This document shows, piece by piece, positions 36,489 through 44,747 of a stretch of 64,000 nucleotides of DNA (position 1 is the stretch's first letter; every line of letters begins with the position of its first letter). The stretch is taken from positions 11,647 through 75,646 of the forward strand of contig JAYZAR010000043.1 of NCBI GenBank assembly GCA_036339635.1. The letters are read 5' to 3'. This DNA is from Rubripirellula sp036339635. Its GTDB lineage: Bacteria > Planctomycetota > Planctomycetia > Pirellulales > Pirellulaceae. Below the pieces are notes generated by a model that was not told where the DNA came from, searched no databases, and was given only the letters and a program-made list of their open reading frames with translations. The position numbers and the translations under genes were made by a program.

Positions 36489-37718
36489 TTGAAACACATT
36501 GAATCGGTTTCGAAGGAACGCCAACAGCTCGAACAAATCGACTCCTTCCTGCTGCGGGCCGCGGAGCTCTTGCATCGCTACGGGACTCCGTCATTTCGTC
36601 TGGAAGGAGTGATGACGCGGGTAGCTACGACGCAGGGACTGCACAGCGAATTTTTGTATACCCCGACCGCGCTGTTCGTGGGTTTAGGGTACGGCGAATC
36701 GCAACGAACTTATGTTCGTCGTGTTCAAGCGGAAGAAACCGATATCAGCAAACTGTTAGCGCTCGATCAGATCTTAGAGGATTTGGAGTCTGGTCGGATC
36801 AGTGTTTCGGATGCGGCCGAACGATTGGAACAAACAGCATCGGACCCGCCACCGTTTCGATTGCCCGTCGCCTTGCTCGCCTCGGCCATTGCCTGTTCAG
36901 GTGTGGCTGTCATCTTTGGTGGCAGCTGGCTGGAAACATTGATTGCTGGTTTTTTTGGCCTCGCGATTGCCTACCTTGCGATGGCGGTATCAGCGTTCAC
37001 TCAGCGAGGTTTGCTGGAGCCGTTTCTGGGGTTCACCGTCGCACTCTGTGCGGTTGCTTTGGGGCATTGGTTGCCGGTCAACTACCGCTTAATCACGATG
37101 GCAGCATTGATTCTCCCCATCCCAGGTCTCACGCTAACGATTGCACTTACCGAGCTTGCATTGCAACATCTGTCGTCGGGTAGCGCGAGATTGGCTGGTG
37201 CAATGGTCAGCTTGTTCACACTGGTTGTGGGTGTGGCGATCGCGTGGCGATTGACAGACGCGTGGATCGAGCCGATGCGTGCCACGATGGACCCACTGCC
37301 GGGATGGTGCCTTTGGATTGCGGTTTCGGTAACACCGATCGCGTTGGCCATCGTGTTTAAAGCACCGATGTCACAGTGGCCTGCGATCATGTTGGTCGTG
37401 ATCAGCGGTTTTTTGACCAGTCGGACCATGACAGAGATGGCGGGTCCAGAAGTGGGGGCTTTACTTGGCGCGATGGCGGTTGGCTGCGGGAGCAACATCT
37501 ACGCTCGTCTTTTCAATCGACCGGCGATCATTCCGCAAACACCAGGATTATTGATCTTAGTTCCTGGAACGATCGGTTATTCTGCATTGACTGCGATGAT
37601 CGATAACCAAACGATTCGTGGGGTGGAATTGGCGTTTTCGATGTCAATTCTTGGGGTGGCGTTGGTCGGCGGTCTGTTGCTGGCCAACCAGTTGATCTCG
37701 CCAAAGCGAATTCTATAG
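36489..37718 (+). CDS. ThrE-family (DUF1212) threonine/serine exporter-like membrane protein
   Basis: The N-terminal soluble half (about residues 15-120) is the DUF1212 domain: FLLRAAELLHRYGTPSFRLE, GLHSEFLYTPTALFVGLGYG, then helices that include DISKLLALDQILEDLESGRI. About ten hydrophobic segments follow (residues 125-400), the last ones matching the DUF3815 half (MTEMAGPEVGALLGAMAVGC, FNRPAIIPQTPGLLILVPGT). In Corynebacterium ThrE exports threonine and serine; here the substrate is inferred only. The start is TTG at 36489, set by the family N-terminus. A small hairpin overlaps the stop codon. It is the last intact gene before the decayed region. Confidence 0.88.
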   Translation: MKHIESVSKERQQLEQIDSFLLRAAELLHRYGTPSFRLEGVMTRVATTQGLHSEFLYTPTALFVGLGYGESQRTYVRRVQAEETDISKLLALDQILEDLESGRISVSDAAERLEQTASDPPPFRLPVALLASAIACSGVAVIFGGSWLETLIAGFFGLAIAYLAMAVSAFTQRGLLEPFLGFTVALCAVALGHWLPVNYRLITMAALILPIPGLTLTIALTELALQHLSSGSARLAGAMVSLFTLVVGVAIAWRLTDAWIEPMRATMDPLPGWCLWIAVSVTPIALAIVFKAPMSQWPAIMLVVISGFLTSRTMTEMAGPEVGALLGAMAVGCGSNIYARLFNRPAIIPQTPGLLILVPGTIGYSALTAMIDNQTIRGVELAFSMSILGVALVGGLLLANQLISPKRIL

Positions 37719-37739
37719 GCCGTTTCGCGGTCCCTTTTT
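37718..37739 (+). terminator. Possible intrinsic terminator after the ThrE-like gene
   Basis: GGCCG at 37718-37722 can pair with CGGTC at 37728-37732 (one G-U pair) around a five-base loop, followed by CCTTTTT. The stem is short and overlaps the last base of the stop codon, so the call is tentative. Confidence 0.35.
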
Positions 37740-37828
37740 GGATTCCGATCCACGCACCGCTAGATTCCACCTATGAGCGAAGTGTTCGGCAATCAGTGTG
37801 GTGAGATCAAACGGAAGGTTTGGGGGTG

Positions 37829-38745
37829 TTACCGAGATGCTTTTAGATTTGTGGAAACGGCTTTGAGCTTGGTTTGATTTGCGGAGTTTTCCGGTAGAGG
37901 ATCGTCATGAAAAGCGGGTAGCAATTTGTCCGAGACCAGATTCAATTCCGCACCCATATCTCGGGTATTCGCAGTCATCACGACAACGGCGTTTTGATCG
38001 GGCAGCAGGATGCAGAATTGACCGGCCATGCCGTCACCGCGAATCGCGTTGTGTCGACGATGCCAGAATTGAAAGCCATAACCTTGGTTCCAGTCGCTAT
38101 TCGGATTGGTTCCGTTGGAGACTTGTTTGCTGGTCGCCATCTTGACCCACTCCGATGGTACGGTCTGCTCCTCTTGCCATATCCCTCGTTGGAGGAATAG
38201 TTGACCGAATTTTGCAATGTCTTCCGTGCGCAGATACAAACCGTAACCTCCGATTGAGATGCCATTTGGACTCTCGTTCCAGGTTGGCGTCTCGATCCTA
38301 AGTGGTTGGAACAAATGGCTGTCGAGATAGTCGCGTACCGTTTGCCCAGTGACTTGCTGGACGATTGCATACTGCATGAACGTCGCAGGGGTTTTGTACT
38401 GAAAATGGGTTCCAGGTTTGTGCGGGACGTCGTGGTTCAAAAACCCCCGCACCCAATCGTTTGATCGCCGCAGGTTGACTTCTGTTTGATGCCCTGCGGT
38501 CATGGTCAATAAATCGCGAACACGCATCGCTGCGAGATTTGTTGACGGATCATTGGGGCGTCGTTCGGGAAAAATGATATGACGCGATCTTCGATCGAAA
38601 GCTTTCCATCTGAAACAACTAGCCCCACAGCGGTCGAAGTGAAACTCTTGCTCAAAGACGACAAAATGTGCGGTTTGTTGGTGATTCAGGTGCCCACCAG
38701 GCCTCGGCCAAAACCTTTCCATTACGCAGCAGCATGAAGCAAGTC
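37829..38745 (-). pseudogene. Frameshifted class C beta-lactamase-like serine hydrolase
   Basis: Three minus-strand frames carry successive parts of one protein. The first (about 38745-38690) reads FMLLRNGKVLAEAWWAPESP. The second (about 38690-38570) carries the catalytic SxxK block, HILSSLSKSFTSTAVGL then VVSDGKLSIEDRVISFFP. The third, open from about 38570 to the stop at 37829, continues LAAMRVRDLLTMTAGHQTE through KTPATFMQYAIVQQVTGQTV to GDGMAGQFCILLPDQNAVVV. The second shift lies in a five-base T-run; one more T would restore the frame. The signal peptide and start are missing, cut off where a sulfatase remnant begins on the other strand. Two shifts plus truncation indicate a dead gene unless the assembly is wrong. 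Confidence 0.75.
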
Positions 38746-39221
38746 TTGTTCCCCTCTGGCGCGGCGGGAAAGTGCGACGAAAAACACCACTTTATTGGTA
38801 TTTTTACGGTGCCAACGGAAATCACAAAGTTGCAATTCGAACTGGCGATTGGAAACTTTCCCCTGAACTAGATGCCGATCCGATTCGACAACGCGGTGGC
38901 ATTGATTCAATGGATCAGCAGGTTATCAAGACGGCGAAGCTTAGCAGAATGGACCTTTACAATCTCGCTGAGGATATTAGCGAAACGACCGACCTCAAAG
39001 AATGCTATCCGGATCGATTCGCGGAGATGCGAGTGCTTTTGGAATCAAAGTATCGCGAGGTTCAAGCGGAGAGTCCGACTTGGCCTGAATGGGAGTCTGT
39101 CCGCTATGGAAGCCAGCGAATTCAATGGCCCGCGTACCGCGGTGCACGAGGTGTACAGGCACGAACTCCAGCAATTCCAGCCGATTATCACGACAACCCG
39201 AGCTTGCTGGGAATCGATTGA
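38733..39221 (+). pseudogene. C-terminal remnant of a sulfatase
   Basis: About 160 residues match only the end of a type I sulfatase: SLVPLWRGGKVRRKTPLYWY, ANGNHKVAIRTGDWKL, then MDLYNLAEDISETTDLKECYPDRFAEM and a final ESPTWPEW-type close. The catalytic domain with the formylglycine motif and metal ligands (about 350 residues) is absent, and no trace of it was found upstream. The remnant begins where the 5' end of the frameshifted serine hydrolase lies on the opposite strand, so both lost their front ends at one junction. The GTG at 38772 could in principle start a short protein, but no function is expected. Confidence 0.75.
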
Positions 39222-39226
39222 TACGA

Positions 39227-39961
39227 CTATCGGTATACCGGTAGTGACGTTCGCAGTAGCCGCATGAATCTCGCCAACAGGGCATCTGTTTGGGGTGTCG
39301 TCTTTAGGTCTTTCGAGAATTCCTCAATCGATTTGCCACTAATCTGCTCGACATAGCTGGGGTACGCACGGAGCCGTTGCAGCAAAGCGACGCGATCGAG
39401 TTCAGGATGGAACTGAGTGCAGTAAATGGGTTTGCCTGGGATGCAGAACGCTTGATTGGCAACTTTGTTCGATGAGGCGAGACACACCGCTTGGCTCGGC
39501 AGTTTTGTAACGCAATCTTGGTGACCCATGGGTGCGAGAAACCGATCTCCCAGGGGTGCGAACAATGGATCACGTCGTCCGGCTTCGGTCAGGTGTACTT
39601 CGACAGCGCCGATTTCCGCACGATTTTTATCGGTGACTACCTCGCCGCCGAGTGCTTTTGCCATCGCTTGGAAACCCCAGCAGGAGGCAAAAGTTGGTTT
39701 GTTGAGATCATAGAGTTCGCGCATCGCCGCCAAAGCAGGTGGTAGCCACTGACCACCTTCGGCGACCGAATAATCGCCGCTACCACCAAGCAGCACTACA
39801 TCGTAAGGTTCCAAGTCGGCACCCGTAGGGAAGCCGCTAAGTAGATCAAACACGCTGATTTGTGCTGGCTCGCAATTCAGGGCGCGGGCAAAGCAGGAGA
39901 CCTCTTGCTGCCGCATCGGATCGTCGCTGTTTCGAACTTGCAAAAGTAAAAATTGATCCAT
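39227..39961 (-). CDS. Class I glutamine amidotransferase domain protein (GMP synthase-like)
   Basis: A stand-alone class I glutamine amidotransferase of 244 residues. The nucleophile is the Cys near residue 94 in FASCWGFQAMAKALGG; the His near 185 and the following Glu are in YCTQFHPELD. An oxyanion-strand block YDVVLLGGSGDYSV is near 55-67. Such proteins release ammonia from glutamine or, in relatives, cleave gamma-glutamyl bonds of small peptides; no synthetase partner is adjacent. I chose ATG 39961 over GTG 39964. It is an intact gene inside an otherwise decaying stretch, converging on the sulfatase remnant with five bases between stops. Confidence 0.88.
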   Translation of the reverse strand: MDQFLLLQVRNSDDPMRQQEVSCFARALNCEPAQISVFDLLSGFPTGADLEPYDVVLLGGSGDYSVAEGGQWLPPALAAMRELYDLNKPTFASCWGFQAMAKALGGEVVTDKNRAEIGAVEVHLTEAGRRDPLFAPLGDRFLAPMGHQDCVTKLPSQAVCLASSNKVANQAFCIPGKPIYCTQFHPELDRVALLQRLRAYPSYVEQISGKSIEEFSKDLKTTPQTDALLARFMRLLRTSLPVYR

Positions 39962-40488
39962 CACAACGTTGAAGAAAATGAGTGAGTTGAGAAAGCAATC
40001 TGGTGCGGGGGACCCGACCGCTTCTTCCCCTTCGGTACTAGTTGAACGAGAGTTCCCGGTCAGGCTCCGCGTCTCGTTCCGTTTGTAACATTACTCAGGG
40101 TGGATGTTGGCGACGCGCATCAATGCTTTCCGCGAAGCATGTCTGCGAGGAAAGTAACATCGGTCGAATCCAACAGTTTAGCGGCGCGACGCAGCGAGGA
40201 ATGTAATCGTATTATCCTGCTGGGCCTCTTTACTCCCGCATGCGACCGCATCCCCCCCCTCGCAAGCCCGCGTGCGAACCTCCGGGCTACAGAGTACGAA
40301 ATGACACAGATTGCATCTAGCGTGTGAAAATCCGCACTCTGGCAGGATTGTCGTCGGCCGGATGAGAATAAGTGCATCACGGGATTACGCGGCTACTTCA
40401 GTTTTCTCTCGATTGGCCCGCCGGACGGCACATTGATTGCGGTGACTTAACTTGGAATCAGGTGTGTGGTTCGTCACCGACGGTATTT
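39962..40488. other. Non-coding stretch in the decayed region
   Basis: About 525 bases. Open frames here (40100-40327 plus and its mirror on minus) encode nothing recognisable. The frame that later enters the next pseudogene opens at 40372, but resemblance to the protein family begins only near 40489. Confidence 0.4.
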
Positions 40489-41157
40489 TTGGAGCAGGTT
40501 AGTTTTGATCAAGACGCATTTCACCAACGGGGGAAGGCGTTAGAGGACGAATTTTTTCTTCAACTCGATCAGAAACTGCTAGCGGATTTGAAGGTAGCCG
40601 ATAATCGGGAAAATCTGAAACAGCAACTTCCCTCGGTAACGAGCTTCCAGGATGACCAGTGGTTGGTGGATTTGATTGATGGCGGCTTTCAACCCACGAC
40701 GTTAGCTGCCTGGCATTGGTGCTTGCGGTTTTCTCGCTTGGGCCGACAGTTCGGTGACGCTGTTGGAGCGACAGGCAGTCACGAACGCGGCGTTACGTCG
40801 AGAAATCGAAGAACAGTTGCTCGTGTTGCAGTTACTTGAAAACTCGTTAAAAAAAGTTCACCATGCTCTTTGTGGAAGAAATATTTCAGTGCAGCATACC
40901 TGGCGTTCTCTGACTCTTCGCGTGAAACACTGGCTAACGAAGTTCGTCAGCAAGCTAGAAGGGTCGCGAAATCCTCAGGAAGAACACTACGGTTCGGTAA
41001 AGTCTCCGATGCTGAGCAAGCGATTTTTGACGAAATCGATACGCTGTTCAGTAACGAATTGAGCGTCACTCTCGCTCAGAAGACCCGAATCGAATGGCGA
41101 CTCGGACATGCTCAAAACCGATTCGTGAGGTGGTTCGGTTACGTCTTGAGCCCGTGA
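40489..41157 (+). pseudogene. Frameshifted conserved planctomycete protein
   Basis: The pieces join across three frames. Frame one (40489 to about 40725) gives VSFDQDAFHQRGKALEDEFF then LDQKLLADLK and WLVDLIDGGFQPTTLAAW. Frame two (about 40725-40860) gives FLAWADSSVTLLERQAV and LLENSLKK. Frame three (from about 40860) gives LWKKYFSAAYLAFSDSSRET, then ARRVAKSSGRT and VSDAEQAIFDEIDTLF. Together they form about 200 residues like a conserved hypothetical protein I recall from planctomycetes, with helices around AWADG and KISxAEQAxLDEL. The second shift coincides with a seven-base A-run. Two shifts in 400 bases point to a pseudogene. The family has no known function. Confidence 0.6.
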
Positions 41158-41500
41158 GCCTGCACGGCAACGCTTGAAAGTCGACTTTGTCGTTTTGTAA
41201 CGTACTTGCTCACCGTTGCGTGCTTTTACTTCTGGAAAAGTGTGAACGCCGGATTGCATGACCGCAGCCAGGAATTGGCGAAACGAGATGCAATCAAACG
41301 TTTGTTTGTCGGTGCGATTTTGTGTCGATCAGTGGCTGGAGAAAATCGGTCGAGAATCGGGTTTAATCCCCTGCAACGCGTGGCGATCGCAGCCATTCGG
41401 AAATGTTAGGCTGAGATTCGATTTGGTTAAACCACTAGGGGACCGAATCGATTCAGCCCCAAACCAATGCTTTAAATCGATGGCCATTTCAGGCCAAGAA
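41158..41500. other. Stretch without a recognised gene
   Basis: About 340 bases between two pseudogenes. A plus-strand frame (41258-41761) runs through it, but its second half is antisense to the universal stress protein and its first half is unrecognisable. Confidence 0.35.
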
Positions 41501-41928
41501 TTAAAATCTCAGCACCAGGGTTGGGGATTGAGTTGGTCGCAAGACCCGTTCAGCGAAAGAACCCAGCAGAATGTGCTTGAAGAATCTGTGACCATGCGAT
41601 GGCATGACACTTCGTTCGGCTCCTTCTGCATTCGCCAGTTCCACGATTTCGCGACCTGCATCGTCGATCTTCGTGTGAATTTTGACATTCGCATATTTGG
41701 GATCACTTGGGCGGTTCTCGAGGTTCTTCCTCACGGCGGCAATCCAGCTTTTGATTCGTGACGGTTCCAAGGAGGTTGCCCTGGTTCCATGGTGGTCATT
41801 TTGATCAGCACATGGACGACATGAATGGTGCGATCACCGATGATTTCGATCGCCTTTTCCAAGGCGTCAAACGAAAGATCGCTGAAATCAATCGGTAGGA
41901 CTGTGGTTTTCGAATGTAGCGCAGTCAT
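41501..41928 (-). pseudogene. Frameshifted universal stress protein (UspA family)
   Basis: The front part, from ATG 41928 (preceded by GGAGACA), reads MTALHSKTTVLPIDFSDLSF, then DALEKAIEIIGDRTIHVVHV: the first strand and helix of a UspA fold. After ITTMEPG-like residues near 41780 the frame is lost and stops at 41731. The rest continues in another frame, open from 41770: LENRPSDPKYANVKIHTKID, GREIVELANAEGAERSVMPS, then HGHRFFKHILLGSFAERVLR and SPTLVLRF. The last part contains the family's nucleotide-loop pattern GHxxxx(8)GS. At least one shift lies between 41765 and 41790. Intact members are about 140-160 residues, which this would be if repaired. Confidence 0.75.
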
Positions 41929-42246
41929 CGGTTGTCTCCAGTCAGGACAGCGGAATAGCTGAGAACCGCAAAATGAGTGCCGTGATCCAAGAACCAAAAG
42001 AAATCACCTGTTTTTTGCGATTTGGCTTGGATGTGTGACTGGATGATGCTGCAAGCATGACTGACGCGCGCAGATCTGCGAGATAAGTTTACTGAGATAA
42101 TTCGCTCGTACGATTTCACCGATTCATTTCAGGTGTCGGCGGGCAGATCTTTGCAGGAACGCGACGGTACCTCAAGGATTTTGGAATCAAAAGAGTCTCG
42201 GGCAATCTAATTCAGGATGCCAAGCGAAGCATTCAAGTGGTCATCT
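41929..42246. other. Intergenic region, no gene recognised
   Basis: About 320 bases from the start of the broken stress-protein gene to the end of the nuclease-hydrolase gene. Short frames only. Confidence 0.4.
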
Positions 42247-44073
42247 TCAACGTGGCGGGACATGCGAAAAAGTGGAATCCAGCATCTCGTAAGCAGCCTG
42301 ACGCATCTCTATGGGAAAGTCATGTTGGCAATCAGGATGATGAACGATGAGCCGATCTGGTTGACCATGCAATGCGAATACTTTGCCGGCTTCTGTCGTT
42401 AGCTGTCGAACACTTTCGACACGGAAGTTGCTGTCGTGGAGTGGTGCGACAACCAACACGTGCCTTGGAGCAAGTAATGCGACGAGCTCATGAAAATCGA
42501 AAGGAATGTCCTCCAAGCGATTTCGATAATGGGCTAGTCGTGGCATGTAGCGAGTTTGTGTCCAGCCCTGTCCGGGCATCCAACGAGCTGGGTCACCGCC
42601 GTAATAGTCTTGGTATAAATCGAGACCACAGCTTGAGATGATTGCTTTGATTCTGGTGTCATGAGCAGCGGTGTAAACCGCATTGTGTCCGCCCAAAGAG
42701 TGTCCGATTGCACCGATTGCATCTTTGCGAACGAATGGTAGAGATTGCAGCAGGTCGATTCCTCGAATGTTGTCCCAGACCGCTTTGAGTGTGCCACTTT
42801 CCCAGCCAAGGGTTTGGAGATCGGGTTGGTAATCGGCGAGTTGCGGGTAGCTGGGTGACAACGTCACGTAACCACGTTCAGCGAGTTCACTGGCGTATTG
42901 TCGATTGGGTTTACCGCCGAGTCCGACAACTACATCATGCCCCACTTTGTTGTCGGTGGGGTGCAAACAGAGGATGGCGGGGGCCGGTACGCTGTTCTGT
43001 TCGAGAAGCGGTTTTGGAATGCATAAGTAGGCGGGTGTCTGACTTGTGAATTCAGAATGGTAGATGATTTTTTTACGGACATAGCTGCCACAATCGACTT
43101 CTTGAAGCACGGTGACGTTTGGTGGTTGCTGTTGTCGGGAGGGCAAGCGACCCATGACGGCTTCCATTCCATATCGGATCGCGGCGGCACGCGTTTGCCA
43201 CTGATCGGAACTTTCAGCGAGTGTACGCTCGCCGTTCTGATCGGTTGTCGAGAGGATCTGGTGACGATTTTCAAGTCGTTTACGTTTTGCCGTGTCACTC
43301 TCGATCCATTGCAGGACGGTAAAGATAGGGCGGTGGTCGGAGGCGATTGGTTCTTCTAAGACTTTCGTTTTAATCACCTTCCATTGATCGGATGTTCGAA
43401 AGAAAACGAAATCAATTTGCCGGGTTGGATGCGAGGAAGGAATGGTTGGTAGCTCTGGACCAGCAATGGTCCAATGTTTCGTGAGTGTCTCAAGCACAGT
43501 CGTCTCACGGGTCGCATTGATGTCACCTGCCAAGATCGCGGGCGCATTGGCGTTGGAGGAGACGCGTGCGTTCACTGCAACCGCTGACGCAACCCGTTCG
43601 CGATCATCCCGGCGATGGTCGAAGTGCGTTCCAAAGACCTTCAGCGGCATACCGAAAAACCAAACCTTGGCCTCGATTAATCCTCGCTGTTCACCTTGAT
43701 CCAAGTTTGGGAGTCGGTGGTTCCGATGTTCGATCAAGGGCAGCCTTGTCAGCAATGCGTTTCCGTACTGCCCGCCCTGAAGGTCGATATTTGCGCCAAA
43801 AATAGCCTGCAGACCTGTGAGCTTAGCCAATTGACTTGCCTGATCAATCGAGCCGCTACGAGTGACGGTACGATCGACCTCTTGCAAAAAAACAAGATCG
43901 GGATCAACGCTGCGAATCGTCTGGGCAATTCTTTCCAGGTCGATCTTCTGATCGGTCCCGGCACCGTGGTGAATGTTGTAGGTTAGGACGCGAAGTTGGT
44001 CTGGGGGCCGCTCGGCTGATACGAACGACACGAATAGTCCACAAAGTAACCAACAGATTATTCGGTTCAACAT
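42247..44073 (-). CDS. Exported fusion of an endonuclease/exonuclease/phosphatase domain and an alpha/beta hydrolase
   Basis: A signal peptide (IICWLLCGLFVSFVSA) leads into an EEP-superfamily domain at about residues 25-255: LRVLTYNIHHGAGTDQ, DLVFLQEVDR, KVFGTHFDHRRDDRER, ILAGDINA and a final IASDHRPIFTVLQW. All expected metal and catalytic residues (Asn, Glu, Asp, His) are present. Residues about 345-600 form a dienelactone-hydrolase-like alpha/beta hydrolase with nucleophile GHSLGG near 458 and HHPDCQHDFP near the end. EEP domains cleave phosphodiesters in nucleic acids or lipids; the second domain cleaves esters. Both being exported suggests breakdown of a compound containing both bond types, but no such substrate is shown. 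Confidence 0.87.
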   Translation of the reverse strand: MLNRIICWLLCGLFVSFVSAERPPDQLRVLTYNIHHGAGTDQKIDLERIAQTIRSVDPDLVFLQEVDRTVTRSGSIDQASQLAKLTGLQAIFGANIDLQGGQYGNALLTRLPLIEHRNHRLPNLDQGEQRGLIEAKVWFFGMPLKVFGTHFDHRRDDRERVASAVAVNARVSSNANAPAILAGDINATRETTVLETLTKHWTIAGPELPTIPSSHPTRQIDFVFFRTSDQWKVIKTKVLEEPIASDHRPIFTVLQWIESDTAKRKRLENRHQILSTTDQNGERTLAESSDQWQTRAAAIRYGMEAVMGRLPSRQQQPPNVTVLQEVDCGSYVRKKIIYHSEFTSQTPAYLCIPKPLLEQNSVPAPAILCLHPTDNKVGHDVVVGLGGKPNRQYASELAERGYVTLSPSYPQLADYQPDLQTLGWESGTLKAVWDNIRGIDLLQSLPFVRKDAIGAIGHSLGGHNAVYTAAHDTRIKAIISSCGLDLYQDYYGGDPARWMPGQGWTQTRYMPRLAHYRNRLEDIPFDFHELVALLAPRHVLVVAPLHDSNFRVESVRQLTTEAGKVFALHGQPDRLIVHHPDCQHDFPIEMRQAAYEMLDSTFSHVPPR

Positions 44074-44094
44074 GCGACAATCCTCAGAGCCCGG

Positions 44095-44523
44095 TTAAAT
44101 GATCGAGCGACTGTAACTGAATACGAACAGAGCCAAGTGAATCGCTAGCAGCGAAATGGCGGTTTTTCGAAAAGCCGAGTACAAGCCGAAGACGGATAAG
44201 ACACAACCCAAGGCAGCAACCAAGGCTCCGCCACTGGGAAACCACCAAGCCGCGACAGAAGCAAATCCGAGCACCATGATCGCGGCCGCGACAGCACCCA
44301 TCGCGGTATATCGGATTGGGCCGACATCGTAAAAAGGCTCGATGGCGCGTTCTGCCGCAGGCACGGTAGGGTCGACGGCAAAAGGAGAGCCGACGCGGAT
44401 ATTTGTGGTAGATGTGTCTTCCACCACAACGTGTCCCGCGTCAGAACCTGTCGTCGAGGGAGACGAATTGGTTGCTGAGGTGAGATTGCCTATGTTCAGT
44501 GGCTCTTCAGTGTTTTCGGTCAT
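44095..44523 (-). CDS. Hypothetical membrane protein
   Basis: About 142 residues: a polar N-terminal half rich in Ser, Thr, Asn and Asp (to about residue 65), then three hydrophobic segments (YTAMGAVAAAIMVLGFASVA, GALVAALGCVLSVFGLYSAF, ISLLAIHLALFVFS). The N-terminal half is probably cytoplasmic and disordered. I chose ATG 44523 over TTG 44541; neither has a strong ribosome-binding site. It lies 21 bases upstream of the nuclease-hydrolase gene on the same strand, so they may be co-transcribed. I do not recognise the family. Confidence 0.6.
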   Translation of the reverse strand: MTENTEEPLNIGNLTSATNSSPSTTGSDAGHVVVEDTSTTNIRVGSPFAVDPTVPAAERAIEPFYDVGPIRYTAMGAVAAAIMVLGFASVAAWWFPSGGALVAALGCVLSVFGLYSAFRKTAISLLAIHLALFVFSYSRSII

Positions 44524-44747
44524 GGAGCGGACGATTTTCAACCTTGGATTATGAGTGGCAAAACCCCGTCAATTCACTCGGCTGGAGCGATTCCCGTCGG
44601 TGATCTTAGTTGCCAGTTTATCGTGTCTCTGAGTATCCTAGGACAGCTTCTGGCCGTCGAATTCTACCGAATTGTGTGTCGTTGCGTTTTCGGTTCGGCC
44701 CGATGGTGTACATCTCGTTGTTCCCTTTATAGGCAATAAATTTTCGA

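Noticed and set aside
40100..40327. Open frame of 75 codons in the decayed region
   Set aside because: The product is not protein-like in pattern and a mirror frame exists on the other strand.
41258..41761. Plus-strand frame of 167 codons
   Set aside because: Its second half is antisense to the universal stress protein remnant, whose family motifs are clear on the minus strand.
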